From assembly GCF_026212465.1 (NCBI RefSeq), contig NC_080050.1, forward strand, positions 33,934,130 through 33,998,129: DNA of 64,000 bases. Reading direction: 5' to 3'. The DNA comes from Amaranthus tricolor (taxonomy: Eukaryota > Streptophyta > Magnoliopsida > Caryophyllales > Amaranthaceae). The position numbers and the translations under genes are program-made. This document shows, piece after piece, positions 48,564-62,183 of this stretch. Each line of letters starts with the position of its first letter. The first letter of the stretch is position 1. The notes under the pieces were generated by a model that searched no databases, was not told the DNA's origin, and saw only the letters and a list, made by a program, of their open reading frames with translations.

Positions 48564-51500
48564 CGTGCAAAATACAATGCAAGTTTGGGCTACTTTATGT
48601 GCAAAAGTGCCAAAAAAGCTTAAAAACACATAAAATCGCAATTTAACACGTAATTTCTATCATCTGACTATTATTTTAAATTCTAACCACTTCAACACAA
48701 TAATATATACCAAACAGTGTTTTGTACTATGTTTCGTGCAAACAAACCTAATTTAAGCTATCTTATTCATGTAAGTGCCAAAAAAGCTTAAAAACCCTTA
48801 AAATCACACCTTTAGCATGTAATTTCTAGCATATAACTATCATTTTAAATTCTAACCACTTCAACACAATAATATATACCAAACAGTGCTGTGTGCCAAG
48901 TTTTCTGCAAAACAACGCAAGTTTGGGCTACTTTACGGTGCGAAAGTGCCAAAAAAGCTTATAAACCCATAAAATCGCAATTTAACACGTAATTTCTATC
49001 ATATGACTATTATTTTCAATTCTAACCACTTCAACACAATAATATATACCAAAGAGTGTTTTGTTCCATGTTTCATGCAAAACAAACCAAATTTAAGCTA
49101 CTTTATTCGTGTAAGTGCCAAAAATGCTTAAAAACACATAAAATCACACCATTAGCACGTAATTTCTAGCATATAACTATCATTTTAAATTCTAACCACT
49201 TCAACACAATAATATGTACCAAATAGTGTTGTGTGACAACTTTAGTGAAAAACAACGCAAGTTTGTGCTACTTTATGTGCGAAAGTGCCAAAAAAGCATA
49301 AAAACACATAAAAATCGCAATTTAACACGCAATTTCAATCATATGACTATTATTTTCAATTCTAAACACTTCAACACAATAATATATACCAAAGAGTGTT
49401 TTGTTCCATGTTTCATGCAAAACAAACCAAATTTAAGCTACTTTATTCGTGTAAGTGCCAAAAAAGCTTAAAAACACATAAAATCACAACTTAACACGTA
49501 ATTTCTATCATATGACTACTATTTTCAATTCTAACCACTTCAAAACAATTATATATACCAAAGAGTGTTTTGTTCCATGTTACATGCAAAACAAACCAAA
49601 TTTAAGCTACTTTATTCGTGTAAGTGCCAATAAAGCTTAAAAACCCTTAAATCACACCTTTAGCACGTAATTTCTAGCATATAACTATCATTTTAAATTC
49701 TAACCACTTCAACACAATAATATATACCAAATAGTGTTGTGTGCCAAGTTTCCTGCAAAACAACGCAAGTTTGGGCTACTTTATGTGCGAAAGTGCCAAA
49801 AAAGCATAAAAACACATAAAATCGCAACTTAACACGTAATTTCTATCATAGGACTATTATTTTCAATTCTAACCCACTTCAACACAATAATATATACCAA
49901 AGAGTGTTTTGTTCCAAATTTCGTACAAAACAAACCAAATTTAAGCTACTTTATTCGTGTAAGTGCCAAAAAAGCGTAAAAACACAAAAAATCGCAACTT
50001 AACACATAATTTCTATCATATGACTATTATTTTCAATTCTAACCATTTCAACACAATAATATATACCAAAAAGTGTTTTGTTCCAAATTTCGTGCAAAAC
50101 ATACCAAATTTAAGCTACTTTATTCGTGTAAGTGCCAAAAAAGCTTAAAAACCCTTAAAATCACACCTTTAGAACGTAAGTTCTAGCATATAAATATGAT
50201 TTTAAATTCTAACCACTTCAACACAATAATATATACCAAATGGTAATCTGTGCCAAGTTACGTGCAAAACAAAGCAAGTTTGGGCTACTTTATATGCGAA
50301 AGTGCCAAAAAAGCTTAAAAACATAGAAAAGTCGCAACTTAACACGTAATTTCTATCATATGACTATTATTTTCAATTCTAACTATTTCAACACAATAAT
50401 ATATACCAAAAAGTGTTTTGTTCCAAATTTCGTGCAAAACATACCAAATTTAAGCTACTTTATTCGTGTAAGTGCCAAAAAAGCTTAAAAACCCTTAAAA
50501 TCACACCTTTAGCACGTAATTCTAACATATAACTATCATTTTAATTTCTAACCACTTCAACACAATAATATATACCAAATAGTGTTGTGTGCCAACTTTC
50601 GTGAAAAACAACGCAAGTTTGGGCTACTTTATGTGCGAAAGTGTCAAAAAAAGCTTAAAAACACATAAAATCGCAACTTAACACGTAATTTCTATCATAT
50701 GAATATTATTTTCAATTCTAACTACTTAAACACAATAATATATACCAAAGAGTGTTTTGTTCCAAATTTCGTACAAAACAAACCAAATTGAGCTACTTTA
50801 ATCGTGTAAGTGCCAAAAAAGCTTAAAAACCCTTAACATCACACCTTTAGCACGTTTTTTCTAGCATATAACTGTGATTTTTTAACTCCAACCACTTCAA
50901 CACAATAATATATACCAAATAGTGTTGGTGCCAAGTTTCGTGCAAAACAAAGCAAGTTTGGGCTACTTTATGTGCGAAAGTGCCAAAAAAGCTTAAAAAC
51001 ACATACAAATCGCAACTTAACACGTAATTTCTATCATATGACTATTATTTTCAATTCTAACCACTTCAACACAATAATAATATACCAAAAAGTGTTTTGT
51101 TCCAAATTTCGTGCAAAACATACCAATTTTAAGCTACTTTATTCGTGTAAGTGCAAAAAAAGCTTAAAACCCTTAAAATAACAGCTATAGAACGTAATTT
51201 CGAGCATATAACAATAATTTTAATTCTAACCACTTCAATACAATAATATATACCAAATACTGTTGTGTGCCAAGTTTCGTGCAAACAAAACAAGTTTGGG
51301 CTACTTTATGTGCGAAAGTGCCAAAAAAGCTTAAAAACACATCAAATTGGGAACTTAACACGTAATTTCTATCATATGACTATTATTTTCAACTCTAACC
51401 ACTTCAACACAATAATATATACCAAAGAGTGTGTTATTCCATGTTTAGTGCAAAACAAACCAAATTTAAGCTACTTTATTCGTGTAAGTGCCAAAAAGCT

Positions 51501-51785
51501 TATAAACCCTTAAAATCACACCTTTAGCACGTAATTTCTAGCATATAACTATCATTGTAAATTCTAACCACTTCAACACAATAATATATACCAAATAGTG
51601 TTTTGTGCCAAGTTTTCCTGCAAAACAACGCAAGTTTTGGCTACTTTATGTGTGAAAGTGCCAAAAAATCTTAAGAACACATAAAATCGCAATTTAACAC
51701 GTAATTTCTATCATATGACTATTATTTTCAATTCTAACCACTTCAACACAATAATATATACCAAAGAGTGTTTTGTTCCATGTTT
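48564..51785 (+). repeat. Large duplication in HOR V, copy 2 (about 19 monomers, 3222 bp)
   Basis: Repeats the landmarks of copy 1. The offset is 2883 bp at 48884, but 3226 bp at 50939 and 51265, because two additional monomers lie between about 50520 and 50858. Many one-base insertions or losses (aaatacaatgc near 48572, ttacggtgcg near 48934, gaaaagtcgc near 50328) are not shared with copy 1. Confidence 0.78.
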
Positions 51786-52464
51786 CGTGCAAAACGAACC
51801 AAATTTAAGCTAATTTATTCGTATAAGTGCCAAAAAAGCTTAAAAACCCTTAAAATCACACCTATAGAACGTAATTTCTAGCATATAACTATGATTTTAA
51901 ATTCTAACCACTTCAACAAAATAACATATACCAAATAGTGTTGTGTGCCAAGTTACGTGCAAAACAAAGCAAGTTTGGGCTACTTTATGTGCGAAAGTGC
52001 CAAAAAAGCTTAAAAACGCATAAAATCGTAACTTAACACGTAATTTCTATCATATGACTATTATTTTCAATTCTAACCACTTCAAAACAATAATATATAC
52101 CAAAGAGTGTTTTGTTCCAAATTTCGTGCAAAACATATCAAATTTAAGCTACTTTATTCGTGTAAGTGCCAAAAAAGCTTAAAAACCCTTAAAATCACAC
52201 CTTTAGCGCGTAATTTCTAACATATAACTATCATTTTAATTTCTAACCACTTCAACACAATAATATATGCCAAATAGTGTTGTGTGCCAACTTTCGTGAA
52301 AAACAACGCAAGTTTGGGCTACTTTATGTGCGATAGTGCCAAAAAAGATTAAAAATACATAAAATCGAAATTTAACACGTAATTTCAATCATATGACTAT
52401 TATTTTCAATTCTAACCACTTCAACACAATAATATATTACCAAAGAGTGTTTTGTTCCATGTTT
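51786..52464 (+). repeat. 4-monomer tandem repeat, copy 1 (679 bp)
   Basis: Tetramer marked by gctaatttattcg in the first B monomer, ctatagaacg, aataacatatacc, aaaacgcataaaatcg, aaaacatatcaaat and tatatgccaaatag. The same order starts again at 52465. Confidence 0.82.
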
Positions 52465-53146
52465 CGTGCAAAACAAACCAAATTTAAGCTAATTTATTCG
52501 TGTAAGTGCCAAAAAAGCTTAAAAACCCTTAAAATCACACCTATAGAACGTAATTTCTAGCATATAACAATGATTTTAAATTCTAACCACTTCAACACAA
52601 TAACATATACCAAATAGTGCTGTGTGCCAAGTTTCGTGCATAACAAAGCAAGTTTGCACTACTTTATGTGCGAAAGTGCCAAAAAAGCTTAAAAACGCAT
52701 AAAATTGCAACTTAACTCGTAATTTCTATCATATGACTATTATTTTCAATTCTAACCACTTCAAAACATATAATATATACCAAAGAGTGTTTTGTTCCAA
52801 ATTTCGTGCAAAACATATCAAATTTAAGCTACTTTATTCGTGTAAGTGCCAAAAAAGCTTATAAACCCTTAAAATCACACCTTTAGCACGTAATTTCTAA
52901 CATATAACTATCATTTTAATTTCTAACCACTTCAACACAATAATATATGCCAAATAGGTGTTGTGTGCCAACTTTCGTGAAAATCAACGCAAGTTTGGGC
53001 TACTTTATGTGCGAAAGTGCCAAAAAAGCATAATACCACATCAAATCTCAACATAACACATAATTTCGATCATATAACTATTGTTTTCAATGATAACCAC
53101 TTCAATACAATTATATATACCAAAGAGTGTGTTGTTGTCCATGTTT
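52465..53146 (+). repeat. 4-monomer tandem repeat, copy 2 (682 bp)
   Basis: Second tetramer with the same markers (gctaatttattcg, aataacatatacc, aaaacatatcaaat, tatatgccaaatag). Its last A monomer is unusually divergent (gcataataccac, aatctcaacataac, tattgttttcaatg, gtgttgttgtcc, about 52985-53146). Confidence 0.8.
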
Positions 53147-53303
53147 CGTGCAAAAACAAACCAAATTTAAGCTAATTTATTCGTGTAAGTGCCAAAAAGC
53201 TTAAAAACCCTTAAAATCACACCTTTAGAACGTAATTTCTAGCATATAACTATGATTTTCATTTCTAACCACACTTCAACACAATAACATATACCAAATA
53301 GTG
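53147..53303 (+). repeat. 4-monomer tandem repeat, copy 3 (cut by gap 2)
   Basis: Begins with the marker gctaatttattcg and aataacatatacc, as in copies 1 and 2, and ends at the N run at the close of its first B monomer. Confidence 0.75.
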
Positions 53304-53403
53304 NNNNNNNNNNNNNNNNNNNNNNNNNNNNNNNNNNNNNNNNNNNNNNNNNNNNNNNNNNNNNNNNNNNNNNNNNNNNNNNNNNNNNNNNNNNNNNNNN
53401 NNN
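53304..53403. other. Assembly gap of exactly 100 N
   Basis: A second 100-N run, again likely a placeholder of unknown true size. Left flank: end of a class B monomer (caaatagtg). Right flank: the second half of a class A monomer (attaacacgtaatttc). A match to the tetramer stops here and HOR VI-like monomers begin on the other side. Confidence 0.97.
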
Positions 53404-55376
53404 ATTAACACGTAATTTCTATCATATGACTATTGTTTTCAAATCTAACCACTTCAACACAATAATATATACCAAAGAGTGTTTTGTTCCATGTTTCGTG
53501 CAAAACAAACCAAATTTAAGCTACTTTATTCGTGTAAGTGCCAAAAAAGCTTAAAAACCCTTAAAATCACACCTTTAGAACGTAATTTCGAGCATATAAC
53601 AATGATTTTAAATTCTAACCACTTCAACACAATAATATATACCAAATAGTGTTGTGTGCCAAGTTTCGTGCAAAACAAAGCAAGTTTTTGGGCTACTTTA
53701 TGTGCGAAAGTGCCAAAAAAGCTTAAAAAACACATCAAATCGCAAACTTAACACGTAATTTCTATCATATGACTCTTATTCTCAGTTCTAACCACTTCAA
53801 CACAATAATATATACCAATAGTGTGTTATTCCATGTTTCGTGCAAAACAAACCAAATTTAAGCTACTTTATTCGTGTGTAAGTGCCAAAAAAGCATAAAA
53901 ACCCTTAAAATCACACCTTTAGCATGTAATTTCTAGCATATAACTATCATTTTAAATTCTAACCACTTCAACACAATAATATATACCAAACAGTGTTGTG
54001 TGCCAAGGTTTCCTGCAAAACAACGCAAGTTTGGGCTACTTTATGTGCGAAAGTTCCAAAAAAGCTTATAAACACATAAAATCGCAAGTTAACACGTAAT
54101 TTCTATCATATGACTATTATTTTCAAATATAACCACTTCAGCACAATAACATATACCAAAGAGTGTTTTTGTTCCATGTTACGTGCAAAACAAACCAAAT
54201 TTAAGCTACTTTACTCGTGTAAGTGCCAAAAGAGCTTAAAAACCCTTAAAATCACACCTTTAGAACGTAAGTTCTAGCATATAACTATGATTTTAAATTC
54301 TAACCACTTCAACACAATAATATATACCAAATAGTGGTTGGTGTGCCAAGTTACGTGCAAAACAAAGCAATTTTCGGCTACTGTATGTGCGAAAGTGCCA
54401 AAAAAGCTTAAAAACACATAAAATCACAACTTAACACGTAATTTCTATCATATGACTATTATTTTCAATTCTAACCACTTCAACACAATAATATATACCA
54501 AAGAGTGTTTTTTTTCCAAATTTCGTGCAAAACAAACCAAATTTAAGCTACTTTATTCGTGTAAGTGCCAAAAAAAGCTTAAAACCCTTAAAATCACACC
54601 TTTAGCACGAAATTTCAAGCATATAACTATGATTTTTAATTCTAACCACTTCAACACAATAATATATAACAAAATAGTGTTGTGTGCCAAGTTTCGTGCA
54701 AAACAAAGCAAGTTTGGGCTACTTTATGTGCGAAAGTGCCAAAAAACCTTAAAAACACATCAAAGCGCAACTTAACACGTAATTTCTATCATATGACTAT
54801 TATTTTCAATTCTAACCACTTCAACACAATAATATATACCAAAAAGTGTTTTGTTCCAAATTTCGTGCAAAACATACCAAATTTAAGCTAATTTATTCGT
54901 GTAAGTACCAAAAAAGCTTAAAAACCCTTAAAATCACACCTATAGAACGTAATTTCGAGCATATAACAATGATTTTAAATTCTAACCACTTCAACACAAT
55001 AATATATACCAAATAGTGTTGTGTGCCAAGTTTCGTGCAAAACAAAGCAAGTTTGGGCTACTTTATGTGCGAAAGTGCCAAAAAAGCTTAAAAACACATC
55101 AAATCGCAACTTAACACGTAATTTCTATCGTATGAACTATTATTTTCAATTTTAACCACTTCAACACAATTATATATACCAAAGAGTGTGTTATTCCATG
55201 TTTCGTGCAAAACAAACCAAATTTAAGCTACTTTATTCGTGTGTGTAAGTGCCAAAAAAGCTTAAAAACCCTTAAAATCACACCTTTAGCACGTAAATTC
55301 TAGCATATAAGTACATTTTGAATTCTAACCACTTCAACACAATAATATATACCAAACAGTGTTGTGTGTCAAGTTT
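53404..55376 (+). repeat. Satellite leading into HOR VI (about 11.6 monomers)
   Basis: Alternating B and A monomers with HOR VI-type variants (ctatagaacg with atttcgagc, gagtgtgttattcc, acgtgcaaaacaaagcaattttcgg, atcgcaagtt). Also many one-base insertions: gtttttgggc near 53685, cgtgtgtaag near 53873, ccaaggtttcc near 54003, gtggttggtgtgcc near 54336, cgtgtgtgtaag near 55238. The unit order resembles, but does not exactly match, the next 3 kb. Confidence 0.78.
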
Positions 55377-58300
55377 CCTGCAAAAACAATGCAAGTTTGG
55401 ACTACTTTATGTGCGAAAGTGCCAAAAAAGCTTATAAACACATAAATTCTCAATTTAACACGTAATTTCTATCATATGACTATTATTTTCAAATCTAACC
55501 ACTTCAACACAATAATATATACCAAAGAGTGTGTTATTCCATGTTTCGTGCAAAACAAACCAAAATTAAGCTACTTTATTCGTGTAAGTGCCAAAAAAGC
55601 TTAAAAACCCTTAAAATCACACCTTTAGCATGTAATTTCTAGCATATAACTATCATTTTAAATTCTAACCACTTCAACACAATAATATATACCAAACAGT
55701 GTTGTGTGCCAAGTTTCCTGCAAAACAACGCAAGTTTGGGCTACTTTATGTGCGAAAGTGCCAAAAAAGCTTATAAACACATAAAATCGCAAGTTAACAC
55801 GTAATTATCTATCATATGACTATTATTTTCAAATCTAACCACTTCAGCACAATAACATATACCAAAGAGTGTTTTGTTCCATGTTACGTGCAAAACAAAC
55901 AAATTTAAGCTACTTTATTCGTGTAAGTGCCAAAAAAGCTTAAAAAACCCTTTAAAAATCACACCTTTAGAACGTAAATTCTAGCATATAACTATGATTT
56001 TAAATTCTAACCACTTCAACACAATAATATATACCAAATAGTGTTGTGTGCCAAGTTACGTGCAAAACAAAGCAATTTTCGGCTACTGTATGTGCGAAAG
56101 TGCCAAAAAAGCTTAAAAACACATAAAATCACAACTTAACACGTAATTTCTATCATATGACTATTATTTTCAATTCTAACCACTTCAACACAATAATATA
56201 CACCAAAGAGTGTTTTGTTCCAAATTTCGTGCAAAACAAACCAAATTTAAAGCTACTTTATTCGGTGTAAGTGCCAAAAAACCTTTTAAAACCCTTAAAA
56301 TCACACCTTTAGCACGTAATTTCTAGCATATAACTATCATTTTAAATTCTAACCACTTCAACACAATAATATATACCAAACAGTGTTGTGTGCCAAGTTT
56401 CCTGCAAAAACAACGCAAGTTTTGGGCTACTTTATGTGCGAAAGTGCCAAAAAAGCTTATAAACACATAAAATCGCAATTTACGTGTAATTTCTATCATA
56501 TGACTATTATTTTCAAATCTAATCACTTCAACAACATAAATATATACCAAAAAGTGTTTTGTTCCAAATTTCGTGCAAAACATACAAAATTTAAGCTACT
56601 TTAATCGTGCAAGTACCAAAAAAGCTTAAAAACCCTTAAAATCACACCTATAGAACGTAATTTCGAGCATATAACAATGATTTTAAATTCTAACCATTTC
56701 AACATAATAATATATACCAAATAGTGTTGTGTGCCAAGTTTCGTGCAAAACAAAGCAACTTTGGGCTACTTTATGTGCGAAAGTGCCAAAAAAGCTTGAA
56801 AACACATCAAATCGCAACTTAACAGGTAATTTCTATCATATGACTATTATTTTCAATTCTAACCTCTTCAACACAATAATATATACCAAAGAGTGTGTTA
56901 TTCCATGTTTCGTGCAAAACAAACCAAATTTAAGCTACTTTATTCGTGTGTAAGTGCCAAAAAACCTTAAAAACCCTTAAAATCACACCTTAGCACGTAG
57001 TTTCTAGCATATAACTATCATTTTAAATTCTAACCACTTCAACAAAATAATATATACCAAATAGTGTTGTGTGCAAGGTTTCCTGCAAAATAACGCAAGT
57101 TTGGGCTAGTTTATGTGCGAAAGTGCCAAAAAAGCTTATAAACACATAAAATCGCAAATTAAACACGTAATTTCTATCATATGACTATTGTTTTCAAATC
57201 TAACCACTTCAACACAATAATATATACCAAAGAGTGTTTTGTTCCATGTTTCGTGCAAAACAAACCAAATTTAAGCTACTTTATTCGTGTAAGTGCCAAA
57301 AAAGCTTAAAAACCCTTAAAATCACACCTATAGAACGTAATTTCGAGCATATAACAATGATTTTAAATTCTAACCACTTAAACACAATAATATAATACCA
57401 AATAGTGTTGTGTGCCAAGTTTCGTGCAAAACAAAGCAAGTTTGGGCTACTTTATGTGCGAAAGTACCAAAAAAGCTTAAAAACACATCAAATCGCAACT
57501 TAACACGTAATTTCTATCATATGTCTATTATTTTCAATTCTAACCTCTTCAACACAATAATATATACCAAAGAGTGTGTTATTCCATGTTTCGTGCAAAA
57601 ACAAACCAAATTTAAGCTACTTTATTCGTGTAAGTGCCAAAAAACCTTTTAAAACCCTTAAAAATCGCACCTTTAGCACGTAATTTCTAGCATACAACTA
57701 TCATTTTAAATTCTAACCACATCAACACAATAATATATACCAAATAGTGTTGTGTGCGAAGTTTCCTGCAAAACAACGCAAGTTTGGGCTACTTTATGTG
57801 CGAAAGTGCCAAAAAAGCTTATATACACATAAAATCGCAATTTAACATGTAATTTTTTATCATATGACTATTATTTTCAAATCTAATCACTTCAACACAA
57901 TAATATATACCAAAAAGTGTTTTGTTCCAAATTTCGTGCAAAACATACCAAATTTAAGCTACTTTAATCGTGTAAGTACAAAAAAAGCTTAAAAACCCTT
58001 AAAATCACACCTATAGAACGTAATTTCGAGCATATAACAATGATTTTAAATTCTAACCACTTCAACATAATAATTTATACCAAATAGTGTTGTGTGCCAA
58101 GTTTCGTGCAAAAACAAAGCAACTTTGGGCTACTTTATGTGCGAAAGTGCCAAAAAAATCTTAAAAACACATCAAGTCGCAACTTAACACGTAATTTCTA
58201 TCATATGACTATTATTTTCAATTCTAACCTCTTCAACACAATAAATATATACCAAAGAGTGTGTTATTCCATGTTTCGTGCAAAACAAACCAAATTTAAG

Positions 58301-58447
58301 CTACTTTATTCGTGTAAGTGCCAAAAAAAGCTTAAAAACCCTTAAAATCACACCTTTAGCACGTAATTTCTAGCATATAAGTATCATTTTAAATTCTAAC
58401 CACTTCAACACAATAATATATACCAAACAGTGTTGTGTGTCAAGTTT
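55377..58447 (+). repeat. HOR VI copy 1 (18 monomers, 3071 bp)
   Basis: Unit phased on cagtgttgtgtgtc (at 55357) followed by cctgcaaaa. Landmarks in order are acataaattctc, cttcagcacaataac, gcaattttcgg, tttacgtgtaattt, cgtgcaagtacc, gcaactttggg with cttgaaaac and aacaggtaa, gcaaggtttcc with aaataacgc, atatgtctatt, and aatttatacc. It is rich in one-base insertions relative to the matching positions 3.07 or 3.74 kb downstream. Confidence 0.85.
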
Positions 58448-61400
58448 CCTGCAAAACAACGCAAGTTTGGGCTACTTTATGTGCGAAAGTGCCAAAAAAG
58501 CTTATAAACACATAAATTCTCAATTTAACACGTAATTTCAATCATATGACTATTATTTTCTAATCTAACCACTTCAACACAATAATATAGACCAAAGAGT
58601 GTGTTTATTCCATGTTTCGTGCAAAACAAACCAAATTTAAGCTACTTTATTCGTGTAAGTGCCAAAAAAGCTTAAAAACCCTTTAAATCACACCTTTAGC
58701 ATGTAATTTCTAGCATATAACTATCATTTTAAATTCTAACCACTTCAACACAATAATATATACCAAACAGTGTTGGTGTGCCAAGTTTCCTGCAAAACAA
58801 CGCAAGTTTGGGCTACTTTATGTGCGAAAGTGCCAAAAAAGCATATAAACACATAAAATCGCAAGTTAACACGTAATTTCTATCATATGACTATTATTTT
58901 CAAATCTAACCACTTCAGCACAATAACATATACCAAAAGAGTGTTTTGTTCCATGTTACGTGCAAAACAAACCAAATTTAAGCTACTTTATTCGTGTAAG
59001 TGCCAAAAAAGCTTAAAAACCCTTAAAATCACACCTTTAGAACGTAAATTCTAGCATATAACTATGATTTTAAATTCTAACCACTTCAACACAATAATAT
59101 ATACCAAATAGTGTTGTGTGCCAAGTTACGTGCAAAACAAAGCAATTTTCGGCTACTGTATGTGCGAAAGTGCCAAAAAAGCTTAAAAACACATCAAACC
59201 ACAACTTAACACGTAATTTCTATCATATGACTATTATTTTCAATTCTAACCACTTCAACACAATAATATACACCAAAGAGTGTTTTGTTCCAAATTTCGT
59301 GCAAAACAAACCAAATTTAAGCTACTTTATTCGTGTAAGTGCCAAAAAACCTTTAAAACCCTTAAAATCACACCTTTAGCACGTAATTTCTAGCATATAA
59401 CTATCATTTTAAATTCTAACCACTTCAACACAATAATATATACCAAATAGTGTTGTGTGCCAAGTTTCCTGCAAAACAACGCAAGTTTGGGCTACTTTAT
59501 GTGCGAAAGTGCCAAAAAAGCTTATAAACACATAAAATCGCAATTTAACGTGTAATTTCTATCATATGACTATTATTTTCAAATCTAATCACTTCAACAA
59601 CATAATATATACCAAAAAGTGTTTTGTTCCAAATTTCGTGCAAAACATACAAAATTTAAGCTACTTTAATCGTGCAAGTACCAAAAAAGCTTAAAAACCC
59701 TTAAAATCACACCTATAGAACGTAATTTCGAGCATATAACAATGATTTTAAATTCTAACCACTTCAACATAATAATATATACCAAATAGTGTGGGTGTGC
59801 CAAGTTTCGTGCAAAACAAAGCAACTTTGGGCTACTTTATGTGCGAAAGTGCCAAAAAAGCTTGAAAACACATCAAATCGCAACTTAACAGGTAATTTCT
59901 ATCATATGACTATTATTTTCAATTCTAACCTCTTCAACACAATAATATATACCAAAGAGTGTGTTATTCCATGTTTCGTGCAAAACAAACCAAATTTAAG
60001 CTACTTTATTCGTGTAAGTGCCAAAAAACCTTAAAAACCCTTAAAATCACACCTTTAGCACGTAGTTTCTAGCATATAACTATCATTTTAAATTCTAACC
60101 ACTTCAACACAATAATATATACCAAATAGTGTTGTGTGCAAGGTTTCCTGCAAAATAACGCAAGTTTGGGCTACTTTATGTGCGAAAGTGCCAAAAAAGC
60201 TTATAAACACATAAAATCGCAAATTAACACGTAATTTCTATCATATGACTATTGTTTTCAAATCTAACCACTTCAACATAATAATATATACCAAAGAGTG
60301 TTTTGTTCCATGTTTCGTGCAAAACAAACCAAATTTAAGCTACTTTATTCGTGTAAGTGCCAAAAAAGCTTAAAAACCCTTAAAATCACACCTTTAGAAC
60401 GTAATTTCGAGCATATAACAATGATTTTAAATTCTAACCACTTTCAACACAATAATATATACCAAATAGTGTTGTGTGCCAAGTTTCGTGCAAAACAAAG
60501 CAAGTTTTTGGGCTACTTTATGTGCGAAAGTGCCAAAAAAGCTTAAAAAACACATCAAATCGCAACTTAACACGTAATTTCTATCATCTGCCTATTATTT
60601 TCAATTCTAACCTCTTCAACACAATAATATATACCAAAGAGTGTGTTATTCCATGTTTCGTGCAAAACAAACCAAATTTAAGCTACTTTACTCGTGTAAG
60701 TGCCAAAAAAGCTTAAAAACCCTTAAAATCACACCTTTAGCACGTAATTTCTAGCATATAACTATCATTTTAAATTCTAACCACTTCAACACAATAATAT
60801 ATACCAAATAGTGTTGTGTGCCAAGTTTCCTGCAAAACAACGCAAGTTTGGGCTACTTTATGTGCGAAAGTGCCAAAAAGCTTAAAAACACATCAAATCG
60901 CAACTTAACACGTAATTTCTATCATATGACTATTATTCTCAATTCTAACCACTTCAACACAATAATATATACCAAAAAGTGTTTTGTTGCAAATTTCGTG
61001 CAAAACATACAAAATTTAAGCTAATTTATTCGTGTAAGTGCCAAAAAAGCTTTAAAACCCTTAAAATCACACCTATAGAACGTAATTTCGAGCATATAAC
61101 AATGATTTTAAATTCTAACCACTTCAACACAATAATATATACCAAATAGTGTTGTGTGCCAAGTTTCGTGCAAAACAAAGCAAGTTTGGCCTACTTTATG
61201 TGCGAAAGTACCAAAAAAGCTTAAAAACACATCAAATCGCAACTTAACACGTAATTTCTATCATATGTCTATTATTTTCAATTCTAACCTCTTCAACACA
61301 ATAATATATACCAAAGAGTGTGTTATTCCATGTTTCGTGCAAAACAAACCAAATTTAAGCTACTTTATTCGTGTAAGTGTCAAAAAACCTTTAAAACCCT

Positions 61401-62183
61401 TAAAATCACACCTTTAGCACGTAATTTCTAGCATATAACTATCATTTTAAATTCTAACCACATCAACACAATAATATATACCAAATAGTGTTGTGTGCCA
61501 AGTTTCTTGCAAAACAACGCAAGTTTGGGCTACTTTATGTGCGAAAGTGCCAAAAAAGCTTATAAACACATAAAATCGCAATTTAACATGTAATTTTTAT
61601 CATATGACTATTATTTTCAAATCTAATCACTTCAACACAATAATATATACCAAAAAGTGTTTTGTTCCAAATTTCGTGCAAAACATACCAAATTTAAGCT
61701 ACTTTAATCGTGTAAGTACAAAAAAAGCTTAAAAACCCTTAAAATCACACCTATAGAATGTAATTTCGAGCATATAACAATGATTTTAAATTCTAACCAC
61801 TTCAACATAATAATTTATACCAAATAGTGTTGTGTGCCAAGTTTCGTGCAAAACAAAGCAACTTTGGGCTACTTTATGTGCGAAAGTGCCAAAAAATCTT
61901 AAAAACACATCAAATCGCAACTTAACACGTAATTTCTATCATATGACTATTATTTTCAATTCTAACCTCTTCAACACAATAATATATACCAAAGAGTGTG
62001 TTATTCCATGTTTCGTGCAAAACAAACCAAATTTAAGCTACTTTATTCGTGTAAGTGCCAAAAAAGCTTAAAAACCCTTAAAATCACACCTTTAGCACGT
62101 AATTTCTAGCATATAAGTATCATTTTAAATTCTAACCACTTCAACACAATAATATATACCAAACAGTGTTGTGTGTCAAGTTT
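58448..62183 (+). repeat. HOR VI copy 2 (22 monomers, 3736 bp)
   Basis: Repeats the landmarks of copy 1, with about four more monomers between roughly 60474 and 61153. The atatgtctatt monomer at 61167 matches 57423 at an offset of about 3740 bp, whereas earlier landmarks match at about 3065-3071 bp. Sequence after about 59 kb is much cleaner than copy 1. Confidence 0.83.

Larger units (their letters stand above)
31192..53303 (+). repeat. Satellite array, segment 2 (same family, between the gaps)
   Basis: Same monomer family and same orientation as the segment before the gap. It differs by HOR-specific variants: a front end reading catgcaaaac, agtgaaaaac or cctgcaaaac in place of cgtgcaaaac, and gcataaaaac in place of gcttaaaaac in many A monomers. 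The first 11.4 kb is a highly homogeneous 14-monomer HOR. The rest is a set of rearranged derivatives. No gene or mobile element is visible. Confidence 0.97.
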
